From the NCBI GenBank assembly GCA_964486825.1, contig CAZAQS010000264.1, positions 1 to 6,550 on the forward strand: a DNA stretch of 6,550 bases, given 5' to 3'. The notes beneath the pieces are model-generated. The model ran no database searches. It was given only the letters and a program-made list of their open reading frames with translations, and was not told the origin of the DNA. Positions 1 to 5,331 of the stretch are shown in pieces. Position 1 is the first letter of the stretch. The number at the start of each line of letters is the position of its first letter. The stretch comes from CAZAQS01 sp964486825 (GTDB lineage Bacteria; Chloroflexota; Anaerolineae; Anaerolineales; UBA4823). Made by a program: the position numbers and the translations under genes.

Positions 1-633
1 GTGGTCGAGGATGATCCCTACGGCCAGCTGCGCTATGAGGGCGAGCACCTGCCCTCTGTCGTTTACCTGGACGGGCAGTTCCGCAAGAACAGCGACCCCT
101 GCTACCGGGGCAATGTTATTTATTTGAGCACCTTTTCCAAGACTTTAGCTCCTGGGTTACGTCTGGCGTGGGTCATCGCACCCCCAGAAGTGATCCGCAA
201 GCTGGTGCAGGCCAAGCAGGGCGCAGATCTGCACACCTCCACCTTCAACCAGATCGTTGCTTTTGAAGTCGCCCGTGGCGGCTTCCTCGACAAGCACGTC
301 CAGCTGATTCGCAAGGTGTACGCCGAGCGGCGAGATGTGATGTTGGGATCGATGGATGCCTATTTTCCACCCGGTGTCCACTGGACTCAGCCGGAAGGGG
401 GCCTGTTTTTATGGGGCATCCTGCCAGAATATATGGATGCTACCGAGCTCCTGAAAGAGGCAGTCAAGGAAAAAGTTGCCTTCGTTCCGGGAGCTGCCTT
501 CCATGCCTGTGGGGGTGGCCATAATACCATCCGCTTGAACTTCTCCAACGCCAAACCTGATCTTATCCGGGAAGGGATCTCCCGGCTGGGGAAGGTCTTG
601 TACGCCAACGTCAAGGAAGCTATCGTCGCCTGA
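1..633 (+). CDS. PLP-dependent aminotransferase, C-terminal part (LysN/2-aminoadipate transaminase-like), truncated at left edge
   Basis: This is the C-terminal ~210 residues of a fold-type I, class I/II PLP aminotransferase. The visible part opens inside the conserved block EDDPYG (residues 3-8), whose Asp and Tyr normally contact the pyridine nitrogen and O3' of PLP. STFSKTLAPGLRLAW (43-57) carries the Schiff-base lysine K47 and the phosphate-binding arginine R54. NTIRLNFS (175-182) supplies R178, the usual alpha-carboxylate-binding arginine. Family members are about 390-430 residues, so roughly half is missing; the GTG at position 1 is an internal valine codon, not a start. EDDPYG and the FSK(T)LAPGLR pattern are typical of the LysN / 2-aminoadipate / MocR-related branch, which transfers amino groups from lysine-pathway, aromatic or branched-chain amino acids to 2-oxoglutarate. 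Substrate cannot be fixed from this fragment, and an upstream GntR-type domain cannot be excluded. It converges on the hydrolase pair and ends 24 bp before a terminator hairpin. Confidence 0.93.
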   Translation: MVEDDPYGQLRYEGEHLPSVVYLDGQFRKNSDPCYRGNVIYLSTFSKTLAPGLRLAWVIAPPEVIRKLVQAKQGADLHTSTFNQIVAFEVARGGFLDKHVQLIRKVYAERRDVMLGSMDAYFPPGVHWTQPEGGLFLWGILPEYMDATELLKEAVKEKVAFVPGAAFHACGGGHNTIRLNFSNAKPDLIREGISRLGKVLYANVKEAIVA

Positions 634-656
634 TATGCCTGATGAAATAGATAATT

Positions 657-701
657 ACCGGGTTTCGGCTGGAGCAGTTCCATGTCGAGACCCGGTTTTT
701 A
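657..701 (+). terminator. Intrinsic terminator of the aminotransferase, possibly bidirectional
   Basis: An 11-bp stem is formed by ACCGGGTTTCG (657-667) and CGAGACCCGGT (686-696), with one G-U wobble. The 18-nt loop can add a short inner TGGA/TCCA stem. The hairpin is followed by TTTTTATAATT, a classic + strand U-tract. It lies 24 bp after the aminotransferase stop and abuts the stop of the convergent hydrolase at 705. On the minus strand the hairpin is followed only by TAATTATC, so termination of the hydrolase transcript here is plausible but weaker. Confidence 0.88.
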
Positions 702-704
702 TAA

Positions 705-1502
705 TTATCTTGCCTGCCCATCCTCCAAGAGGAACCTCAGCACCTCCCTTGCAAACAGCTCTGGGTTGGTATGGTGGGCCATGTGCTGCTGGCCTGGGAG
801 GATCACGACCCGGCTATCTGGCAGGGCAGAATCGACCATTTCAATTGCCTGGCGGGAGAATGAAGGGCTGTCGCCGCCCAGCAGGAGCAGCGTTGGGATC
901 CGTAGATTTGCATATTTACTGGCATCGAAATTATAGAATCGATCGACCAGCATCTCCCTGGGAAGTGTCGGTGCGAGGGGGATACGCGCTGGCCACAAAG
1001 GCAACCTTCGGTACACATCGATCTCGTCATCGGGCATCCCGGCTCCCTCCCGCAGGAACAGTAGCATGGCAGCTTCCAATTCGTCCTGGTCAATGAGAGC
1101 CTGTAACTGATCTGGAAGATCCGGTGGAGTCGGAGGGCTAATATTGTGGACATGTGGTTCGTAGAGGACAAGCCTGCCGATCTTATCCGTCAACAGAGCT
1201 GCCTCCAGGCATAACAGACCTCCCAAGGAGTGACCGAAAACATTAACTGGTTCGCCGATTGATTCAACCAGCGCGCTGACATCTTCTACTTCACGCATGA
1301 AATCGTAGTCAGGAGAGTCACCGCTGCCTCCTCTCCCGCGCCGGTCCATGGCATACACGGTGAAATGTCCCTCGAAATATGGCGAGATCCTCGTCCAGCT
1401 CCTATGATCAGCAGTCATGCCGTGAACGATGAGCAGCGCGGGTCCTGCACCGCTACGCCGGAAAGCTATCGTTGTGCCGTCTTTTGATTTGATCTGTTCC
1501 AT
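705..1502 (-). CDS. Alpha/beta hydrolase B (distal gene of a tandem paralog pair)
   Basis: This is a complete 265-residue single-domain alpha/beta-hydrolase of the family's usual size. The oxyanion region is VHG (26-28), followed by the DRRGRGGSGD segment (53-62). The nucleophile elbow is GHSLGG with Ser92. The acid is probably Asp211 in GGDS, and the catalytic histidine is His240 in GQQHMA. Residues about 113-200 form the lid, the part most different from the neighbouring paralog. There is no signal peptide or membrane segment, so it is probably cytoplasmic. The ATG at 1502 has an AAGGA site (1509-1513) six bases upstream. It follows hydrolase A by 17 bp and is almost certainly co-transcribed with it. 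The substrate is unknown: esterase, lactonase, C-C hydrolase and non-haem haloperoxidase-like activities all share this scaffold. Confidence 0.93.
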   Translation of the reverse strand: MEQIKSKDGTTIAFRRSGAGPALLIVHGMTADHRSWTRISPYFEGHFTVYAMDRRGRGGSGDSPDYDFMREVEDVSALVESIGEPVNVFGHSLGGLLCLEAALLTDKIGRLVLYEPHVHNISPPTPPDLPDQLQALIDQDELEAAMLLFLREGAGMPDDEIDVYRRLPLWPARIPLAPTLPREMLVDRFYNFDASKYANLRIPTLLLLGGDSPSFSRQAIEMVDSALPDSRVVILPGQQHMAHHTNPELFAREVLRFLLEDGQAR

Positions 1503-1519
1503 GATGTTTCCTTAAAAAT

Positions 1520-2302
1520 TTATGCCCGCAGGAATCCAAGCACCTCACCGGCAAACAGCTCCGGGGCGGTATCCATGGCGATATGCTGCTGCCCTGCCAG
1601 GATAACGATCTGGCTGTTGGGCAGTGCATCGTCGATTATCTCTATTGCTTGCCTCGCAAGAGGCGGGCTATCCCCGCCCAGCAAGAGCATGGTTGGCGTT
1701 TGAAGTGTGGAAAATCTATTTGCCTCAAAGCGGTAGGTACTCAATGCGTCCAGCTCTCTAGGAATGGTAGGGACAAGGTTGATACGTACTTTCCACATAG
1801 GCAGCCGGCGGAATTCCTCTAGCTCGTTCTCTGGCATTTCCACAAGCTCCTTAAATAAGATTTCCAACGCCGGTTCGAATTTACCTTGATCGACGAGTGC
1901 ATGCATGCGCGTAATAAAGTCTGGGGGTATATAGCTATTACCGGTAGGTGCATCCGGTTCATAGAGGATTAGCCGGCTGATCGTGCCCGTCAAAAGGGCT
2001 GCTTCCAGGCACAATAAGCCGCCATAGGAATGGCCTAAAACGCTAACCTGCTTTCCAATCGCCTCCGCCACAGCGGCTATATCCTCCGCCTCACGTTGGA
2101 TGGTATAGACAGGAGAATCGCCGCTCATTCCTCTGCCGCGCCGGTCCATGGCGTAGACCGTGAAATCGCGCTCGAACTGGGGGGAGATCGTTGACCAGCG
2201 GGAATGGTCGGCAGTCGTGCCGTGTACGAGTAACAGGGGTGGCCCAGTACCGCTGCGGCTTATACCAATCGGTGTGCCACCTTTTGGTTGGACTTGCTCC
2301 AT
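1520..2302 (-). CDS. Alpha/beta hydrolase A (proximal gene of a tandem paralog pair)
   Basis: This 260-residue alpha/beta-hydrolase aligns without a gap to hydrolase B, with about 146 of 260 residues identical by hand count. Numbering is shared: VHG 26-28, DRRGRGMSGD 53-62, nucleophile Ser92 in GHSYGG, probable acid Asp211 in GGDS, His240 in GQQHIA. The triad is intact, so it should be active; the substrate is unknown. The frame extends upstream to an ATG at 2359, but I place the start at 2302. That ATG has GGAGG (2311-2315) eight bases upstream, its MEQ start matches the MEQ start of hydrolase B, and the 19 extra residues have no counterpart or ribosome binding site. It is the first gene of a two-gene unit behind a promoter at 2387-2414. 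GC content looks somewhat lower than in the kinase gene to the right. Confidence 0.93.
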   Translation of the reverse strand: MEQVQPKGGTPIGISRSGTGPPLLLVHGTTADHSRWSTISPQFERDFTVYAMDRRGRGMSGDSPVYTIQREAEDIAAVAEAIGKQVSVLGHSYGGLLCLEAALLTGTISRLILYEPDAPTGNSYIPPDFITRMHALVDQGKFEPALEILFKELVEMPENELEEFRRLPMWKVRINLVPTIPRELDALSTYRFEANRFSTLQTPTMLLLGGDSPPLARQAIEIIDDALPNSQIVILAGQQHIAMDTAPELFAGEVLGFLRA

Positions 2303-2310
2303 GATGATTT

Positions 2311-2315
2311 CCTCC
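2311..2315 (-). promoter_or_regulatory. Ribosome binding site deciding the start of hydrolase A
   Basis: GGAGG on the minus strand sits eight bases before the ATG at 2302. The alternative in-frame ATG at 2359 is preceded by ACCTGGTTA with no purine-rich site. The surrounding sequence (GGAAA(T)CATCATGGA) resembles that before hydrolase B, so the duplication appears to have included the leader. Confidence 0.8.
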
Positions 2316-2386
2316 ATTAAATCGGCTGGATTTCCAGTGGATATAAAGATGGGTTCCATTAACCAGGTATGATCCCGATTAATAAA

Positions 2387-2414
2387 ATTATATCAAATCA
2401 GTCCAGTTTGTAAT
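2387..2414 (-). promoter_or_regulatory. Probable sigma-70 type promoter for the hydrolase pair (extended -10)
   Basis: The minus strand reads TGATATAAT: a perfect TATAAT at 2392-2387 with the extended -10 dinucleotide TG at 2395-2394. ATTACA, a 4/6 match to TTGACA, lies 16 bp upstream at 2414-2409. It sits after the FKBP terminator and before hydrolase A. It would give a leader of roughly 75-80 nt and make the hydrolases an independent unit. Confidence 0.6.
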
Positions 2415-2478
2415 CTTGGTGCATGGAGAGGGTAATTCCTTTTGACAGGCAAGAATGGGATTGTTGACCCAGGTAGCG

Positions 2479-2510
2479 TTAAAAACAGGATGGTTTCTAA
2501 TCCATCCTGT
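2479..2510 (-). terminator. Intrinsic terminator of the kinase-FKBP unit
   Basis: A perfect 9-bp inverted repeat pairs ACAGGATGG with CCATCCTGT (2485-2493 and 2502-2510) around an 8-nt loop. On the minus strand it is followed directly by TTTTTAA. It begins about 23 bp after the FKBP stop codon. On the + strand the downstream sequence (CTCGATC) is not a T-tract, so the orientation is minus. Confidence 0.87.
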
Positions 2511-2533
2511 CTCGATCTTTTCGTTCTTGGGTT

Positions 2534-3055
2534 TTAATTAACTTCGATCAGCTCGACGTCGAAGATCAATGTGGCGTTGGGTGGGATCACCGGCGGGAAG
2601 CCGGATTCGCCATACCCTAGCTCGGATGGGATGATCAGCGTTCGCTGGCCGCCCTCGCGCATACCGGCGATGCCTTCGTCCCAGCCTTGGATCACGCGGC
2701 CGGCGCCCAACGTGAACTCGAACGGCTGTCCTCTTTCCCTGGAGGTATCAAACTGGGTCCCGTCTTCCAAACGCCCGGTGTAATGTACTTGCACCCGGCT
2801 TCCGGGAACAGCCTCGTCGCCATCACCTATCACGATCTCCTGGTATTGTAACCCGGAGGCCGTCGTAATGACTTCACCCGCCGGAGCAGCAACTGGGGTC
2901 TCAACTGCCGGAGTTTCAGGGGTAAGCGCCTGCCAAACCAAATAAGCGATCAGTCCCAAGAACACCAGCACAATAAGCGCTATTACAATCCTGCGGTTGC
3001 GGATACGCGCTGCTCTTGCAGCGCGGCGCTGTTCACGGAAAGTATTACGGGACAT
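2534..3055 (-). CDS. Membrane-anchored FKBP-type peptidyl-prolyl cis-trans isomerase
   Basis: This 173-residue protein has a very basic N-terminus (about 1-22, many Arg) and one hydrophobic segment (about 23-43, IVIALIVLVFLGLIAYLV). A Pro/Ala/Thr-rich linker (about 46-65) leads to a C-terminal FKBP domain (about 66-173). The positive-inside rule predicts an uncleaved anchor with the catalytic domain outside the cytoplasm; no lipobox cysteine follows, so it is not a lipoprotein. The FKBP pocket is well kept: Tyr92 (HYTG), Phe102-Asp103 (FDTS), Val121-Ile122 (VIQGW), Trp125, Tyr148 (LGYG) and Phe165 (IFDVEL), so prolyl isomerase activity is expected. The likely role is folding of exported or envelope proteins. 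A GTG lies two codons upstream, but the ATG at 3055 has AGGAGG five bases ahead, and the GTG overlaps that site. It lies 33 bp after the kinase gene and is probably co-transcribed with it. Confidence 0.94.
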   Translation of the reverse strand: MSRNTFREQRRAARAARIRNRRIVIALIVLVFLGLIAYLVWQALTPETPAVETPVAAPAGEVITTASGLQYQEIVIGDGDEAVPGSRVQVHYTGRLEDGTQFDTSRERGQPFEFTLGAGRVIQGWDEGIAGMREGGQRTLIIPSELGYGESGFPPVIPPNATLIFDVELIEVN

Positions 3056-3060
3056 ATTCA

Positions 3061-3066
3061 CCTCCT
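3061..3066 (-). promoter_or_regulatory. Strong Shine-Dalgarno of the FKBP gene
   Basis: AGGAGG (extended AGGAGGTG) lies five bases before the ATG at 3055. The in-frame GTG two codons earlier directly abuts and partly overlaps this site, so it cannot use it. This fixes the ATG as the start. Confidence 0.85.
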
Positions 3067-3088
3067 GGCGGGATAGTTAAATATACCA

Positions 3089-4825
3089 CTAATCGCGCAA
3101 TTGGTTCTGCCAGAGCCGGAATTCCTTGAGGATCGAGCCGCCGATGAATTCCCGCAAGATCGAGTTGTCCGGGATCAGGTCGGCTTCTAGCGGCAGGAAC
3201 CACTCCAGCAGCGCCAACAACCGCTTAGCCTCCACGTATTCGGGCGTGCGTGGGGGTACCTGCCGCAACAAGGGCTCTGCCAGTGGCTTGAGAGCCGCAA
3301 GCTCGTACGCCAGCGCAGAGTTGAACATCACGTTCGCGTTTTCCTGGTACGGGAAGATATTGAGCTTCTCCCCCTGGCGCACGGATTCCCAGCGCTGGAT
3401 GGTTTGTTTGGCCGAGTAGCCACGCTCGCTCGCATCGCGCACGATCCTGCGGATCAGGCGTGTATCCGTCGTGGAGATACGATTGTGGCTGTCCAGGTTG
3501 AGCTGCGTCAGCGCCGATACGTAGATGCGGAAAGCCTGACCGGGCTCCAGGTCAGGGAGCAGGTCAGGGTTCAACCCGTGGATACCCTCCAGGATGATGA
3601 GCTGGCTGGTGTGCAGGCGGGCTTTTTCACCGTCCTCGCGCAATCCGGTACGGAAGTTGAAGCGGGGCAGGCGCACGGTCTCTCCTGCCACCAGCCTGCG
3701 CAGGTCATTGACCAGCCGGCGCCGGTCCAGGGCTTTGATGCTCTCGAAGTCCCTCTCACCGTTCGAGTTGTAGGGTGTTTTTTCCCGGTCGAAGAAGTAG
3801 TTGTCCATCTCCAGCGGGAATGGCGACAGGCCTTGCGATAATAGCTGGATTGAAAGACGTTGTGAAAGGGTGGTTTTCCCTGATGAGGACGGCCCGGCAA
3901 TCAGGATGATGCGCGGGAGGCGTGACTCCTTGCGCAAGGCAGCGATTTGAGAAGCCACTTCGGCTACGTAGCGCTCGTGCAGCGCTTCCGACACCAGGAT
4001 CAGCTCCCGGATTCGGCCGGCCTGGATCGAATCGTTCAGCGCGCCTACGTTCGAAATTGACAGCCTTTCCAACCAATCGCCGTACTGGCGGAAGGTGGAT
4101 AGCAGCTTAGGGTATTCTGGAAGGGGTAGTAGCTCGGTTGGCCGGTGGCGGCGCGGGAAGCGCAGCGTAAACCCGCCGTCGGTCCTGACCAGGCTGAACC
4201 AGCGCAGGTATCCCGTAGAAGGCACCATATACCCGTGGTGGTAGTCCTGGTGGTCCCTCAGGCGATATAGGGTCAGATAATCCTTGCGGCGATGCGCCAG
4301 GAGCCTGACCTTGTCCTGGTGGTCCTTGGATTTAAAGTACTCGACCGCCTCACCGATCGGGACTTCGTTCTTTTCAAAAGGGATATCACTTTTAACCAGG
4401 TCATTCATATGGTCTTCAAGATCTGCCAGCTCATCTTCGCTGAGCGGCGTCCTGCCCATCACATGGCAATAGTAACCGCCCGAAGCAACGGAGTGGTCGA
4501 TCGTCAGGGTGCCATCGGAGTAAAGGTCGTCGAAGGCCGCATCCATCAGGAAAGTCAGAGAGCGGCGGTAGATCAGCATGCCGTCCGGCTCGCCCATGGT
4601 GACCGGTCGCACGGTCGCCTCCATGACGATGGGGCAGGTCAGCTCGCGCAGTTCTCCGTTGACGACTGCGCCAACGATAGGCGGGTTTTCGCGCTCCGGA
4701 AGCGCCTGCAGGAAAGCCATCACCGGCGCGCCGCGCGGCCCGGACAGCACCCTGCCGTCCGGCAGGTGCACTTCCACATTGGGGCTCTGGTCGACGAATT
4801 TGATCGGTACAGATGACATTGCCAT
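3089..4825 (-). CDS. Nucleoside (uridine) kinase-like protein with N-terminal TGS and ThrRS-like domains
   Basis: This is a 578-residue fusion. Residues about 5-75 resemble a TGS domain (PDGRVLSGPRG). About 80-170 resemble the ThrRS second additional (editing) domain, including HSVASGGYYCHV and the ELADLEDHMNDL helix. About 305-500 form a P-loop kinase of the uridine kinase/phosphoribulokinase superfamily: Walker A GPSSSGKTT (311-319), EMDNYFFDRE (339-348) for substrate binding, LIILEGIHGLNP (409-420) as a Walker B-like block, and the Arg-rich TRLIRRIVRD (455-464) lid. Proteins of this layout are known in Thermotoga, Chloroflexi and Firmicutes and are annotated as nucleoside or uridine kinases; phosphorylation of a (ribo)nucleoside by NTP is the likely reaction, with the exact substrate open. 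The HxxxH metal motif expected in the editing domain is absent (R88, F92). An ATG at 4864 is in frame but overlaps the promoter -10. The ATG at 4825 has AGAAGGA five bases upstream. It is first in an operon with FKBP. Confidence 0.92.
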   Translation of the reverse strand: MAMSSVPIKFVDQSPNVEVHLPDGRVLSGPRGAPVMAFLQALPERENPPIVGAVVNGELRELTCPIVMEATVRPVTMGEPDGMLIYRRSLTFLMDAAFDDLYSDGTLTIDHSVASGGYYCHVMGRTPLSEDELADLEDHMNDLVKSDIPFEKNEVPIGEAVEYFKSKDHQDKVRLLAHRRKDYLTLYRLRDHQDYHHGYMVPSTGYLRWFSLVRTDGGFTLRFPRRHRPTELLPLPEYPKLLSTFRQYGDWLERLSISNVGALNDSIQAGRIRELILVSEALHERYVAEVASQIAALRKESRLPRIILIAGPSSSGKTTLSQRLSIQLLSQGLSPFPLEMDNYFFDREKTPYNSNGERDFESIKALDRRRLVNDLRRLVAGETVRLPRFNFRTGLREDGEKARLHTSQLIILEGIHGLNPDLLPDLEPGQAFRIYVSALTQLNLDSHNRISTTDTRLIRRIVRDASERGYSAKQTIQRWESVRQGEKLNIFPYQENANVMFNSALAYELAALKPLAEPLLRQVPPRTPEYVEAKRLLALLEWFLPLEADLIPDNSILREFIGGSILKEFRLWQNQLRD

Positions 4826-4830
4826 AAAGT

Positions 4831-4837
4831 TCCTTCT
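4831..4837 (-). promoter_or_regulatory. Ribosome binding site of the nucleoside kinase
   Basis: AGAAGGA on the minus strand is five bases from the ATG at 4825. A second ATG two codons later (4819) would have a spacing of eleven bases, so 4825 is preferred. The upstream in-frame ATG at 4864 is preceded by GGTGAAAA, with no good site. Confidence 0.75.
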
Positions 4838-4854
4838 AACGATAATGGACGGAT

Positions 4855-4863
4855 ATTGTATCA
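4855..4863 (-). promoter_or_regulatory. Probable extended -10 promoter of the kinase-FKBP unit
   Basis: The minus strand reads TGATACAAT: TG, one base, then TACAAT, a 5/6 match to TATAAT. No convincing -35 hexamer is present 16-18 bp upstream (GGGTAG or similar), as is common for extended -10 promoters. The start would fall near 4848, giving a short leader of about 23 nt before the ATG at 4825. The TG overlaps the ATG at 4862-4864, arguing against that ATG as the translation start. Confidence 0.55.
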
Positions 4864-4870
4864 TTTTTCA

Positions 4871-4885
4871 CCGGGGGCTACCCGG
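4871..4885. repeat. Short inverted repeat over the -35 position of the kinase promoter
   Basis: CCGGG (4871-4875) and CCCGG (4881-4885) flank a 5-nt spacer. The repeat lies just upstream of the extended -10, where a -35 box would be. It could be an operator half-site pair, but at five bases per arm in GC-rich DNA chance is a serious alternative. Confidence 0.25.
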
Positions 4886-4952
4886 CCTCAGCGCCTCCGC
4901 TGTCCCTTAATTATGGTGGATTTAGGCCACTAGATGATAAAGAAAAAGGGTT

Positions 4953-4983
4953 GAATTTTGGGTGCTACTTACGCCCAAAATTC
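4953..4983 (-). terminator. Perfect inverted repeat, candidate weak terminator
   Basis: A 12-bp stem pairs GAATTTTGGGTG (4953-4964) with CGCCCAAAATTC (4972-4983), with one G-U wobble and a 7-nt loop. On the minus strand AACCC separates the stem from TTTTTCTTTAT, a T-rich tract displaced by five bases. On the + strand no T-tract follows. It could stop read-through from gcvPB before the kinase promoter, act as a binding site or protect an RNA end. The offset tract makes the terminator call tentative. Confidence 0.4.
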
Positions 4984-5039
4984 CATTTATCCCTGATTCA
5001 GGTTATTTCTATAACAGGGGCAAGGTTCGTGCCAGGTAG

Positions 5040-5255
5040 GAGCCTGTTTCAGGTGAGCCCCGGGATTTTCTTCTGTTAGCACAGGACTTCCCAACCGGGA
5101 TGCGATGCAGAAGTGCCCAATCTGAAATTCGCCCCTTAGATGTGGAGTTAATTGATCGGATAAGATATAATTTGTCCTACGGAACGGGCGGGCCATTACC
5201 CAATGAAAGCTACTTCGATCGACTGCAGGTTGATTTCATTTATCGAATAAAGTAA
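5040..5255 (+). pseudogene. Unrecognised 71-codon + strand open frame, possible gene remnant
   Basis: In this frame there are no stops from 5040 to the TAA at 5253-5255. The same frame is open upstream from 4941 until an in-frame TAG at 5037-5039. The translation looks protein-like, for example DFLLLAQDFPTG and a C-terminal ESYFDRLQVDFIYRIK. I cannot assign a family with confidence; the end vaguely recalls the tail of initiating sugar transferases, but their hallmark motifs are missing. The only ATG (5100) leaves 51 residues and has no ribosome binding site. Third codon positions are not GC-enriched as in the neighbouring genes. It may be the decayed tail of a gene interrupted by the TAG, or simply chance. 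Confidence 0.22.
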
Positions 5256-5279
5256 TCGCCCAGGGCATTAAAACCATGC

Positions 5280-5307
5280 GCCCCGCCGGTTAGTATAACG
5301 GCGGGGC
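5280..5307 (-). terminator. GC-rich hairpin after gcvPB, likely terminator
   Basis: GCCCCGCC and GGCGGGGC form an 8-bp perfect stem. It extends with GTTA/TAAC after one bulged G to a GTA loop, or alternatively pairs as a 9-bp stem with a 10-nt loop. The hairpin starts 25 bp after the gcvPB stop. On the minus strand it is followed by GCATGGTTTTAATG, so the T-tract is poor; on the + strand ATTTTGCTT follows. Position argues for ending the gcvPB transcript. The TTAGTATAAC loop looks like a tRNA D-arm, but no other tRNA part is present. Confidence 0.55.
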
Positions 5308-5331
5308 ATTTTGCTTGGGATTGGTATGGCC

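Larger units (their letters stand above)
4826..5331. other. Intergenic region between gcvPB and the nucleoside kinase
   Basis: This 506-bp gap separates two minus-strand genes. It contains, from the kinase side, the kinase ribosome binding site and promoter, a short CCGGG/CCCGG repeat, a 12-bp inverted repeat (4953-4983), a stretch able to form several short helices (about 4990-5065), a 71-codon + strand open frame (5040-5255) and a GC-rich hairpin just after gcvPB (5280-5307). I find no tRNA, CRISPR repeat, IS end or convincing riboswitch. A minus-strand frame covering 4987-5196 (69 codons) lacks a ribosome binding site and has a Cys/His/Trp-rich, non-protein-like translation. Confidence 0.6.

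Noticed and set aside
635..1096. 153-codon + strand ORF overlapping hydrolase B
   Set aside because: It is a shadow frame opposite a gene with a complete catalytic triad; its translation has no recognisable domain and no ribosome binding site was seen.
2303..2359. N-terminal extension of hydrolase A from the ATG at 2359
   Set aside because: It has no ribosome binding site, no counterpart in the paralog, and would bypass the strong GGAGG before the ATG at 2302.
3404..3841. 145-codon + strand ORF opposite the kinase gene
   Set aside because: It is an antisense shadow of the conserved kinase domain in GC-rich coding sequence.
4987..5196. 69-codon minus-strand ORF in the intergenic region
   Set aside because: There is no Shine-Dalgarno site before its ATG, the translation is rich in Cys, His, Trp and Arg without recognisable motifs, and it overlaps a more protein-like + strand frame.
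5280..5307. tRNA-like D-arm sequence (GGTTAGTATAACGG)
   Set aside because: No anticodon arm, T arm or acceptor stem follows; the sequence is explained by a GC-rich terminator hairpin.
4865..5331. Glycine riboswitch associated with gcv genes
   Set aside because: The region is downstream of gcvPB on the coding strand, not upstream, and no paired glycine-aptamer pattern is visible.
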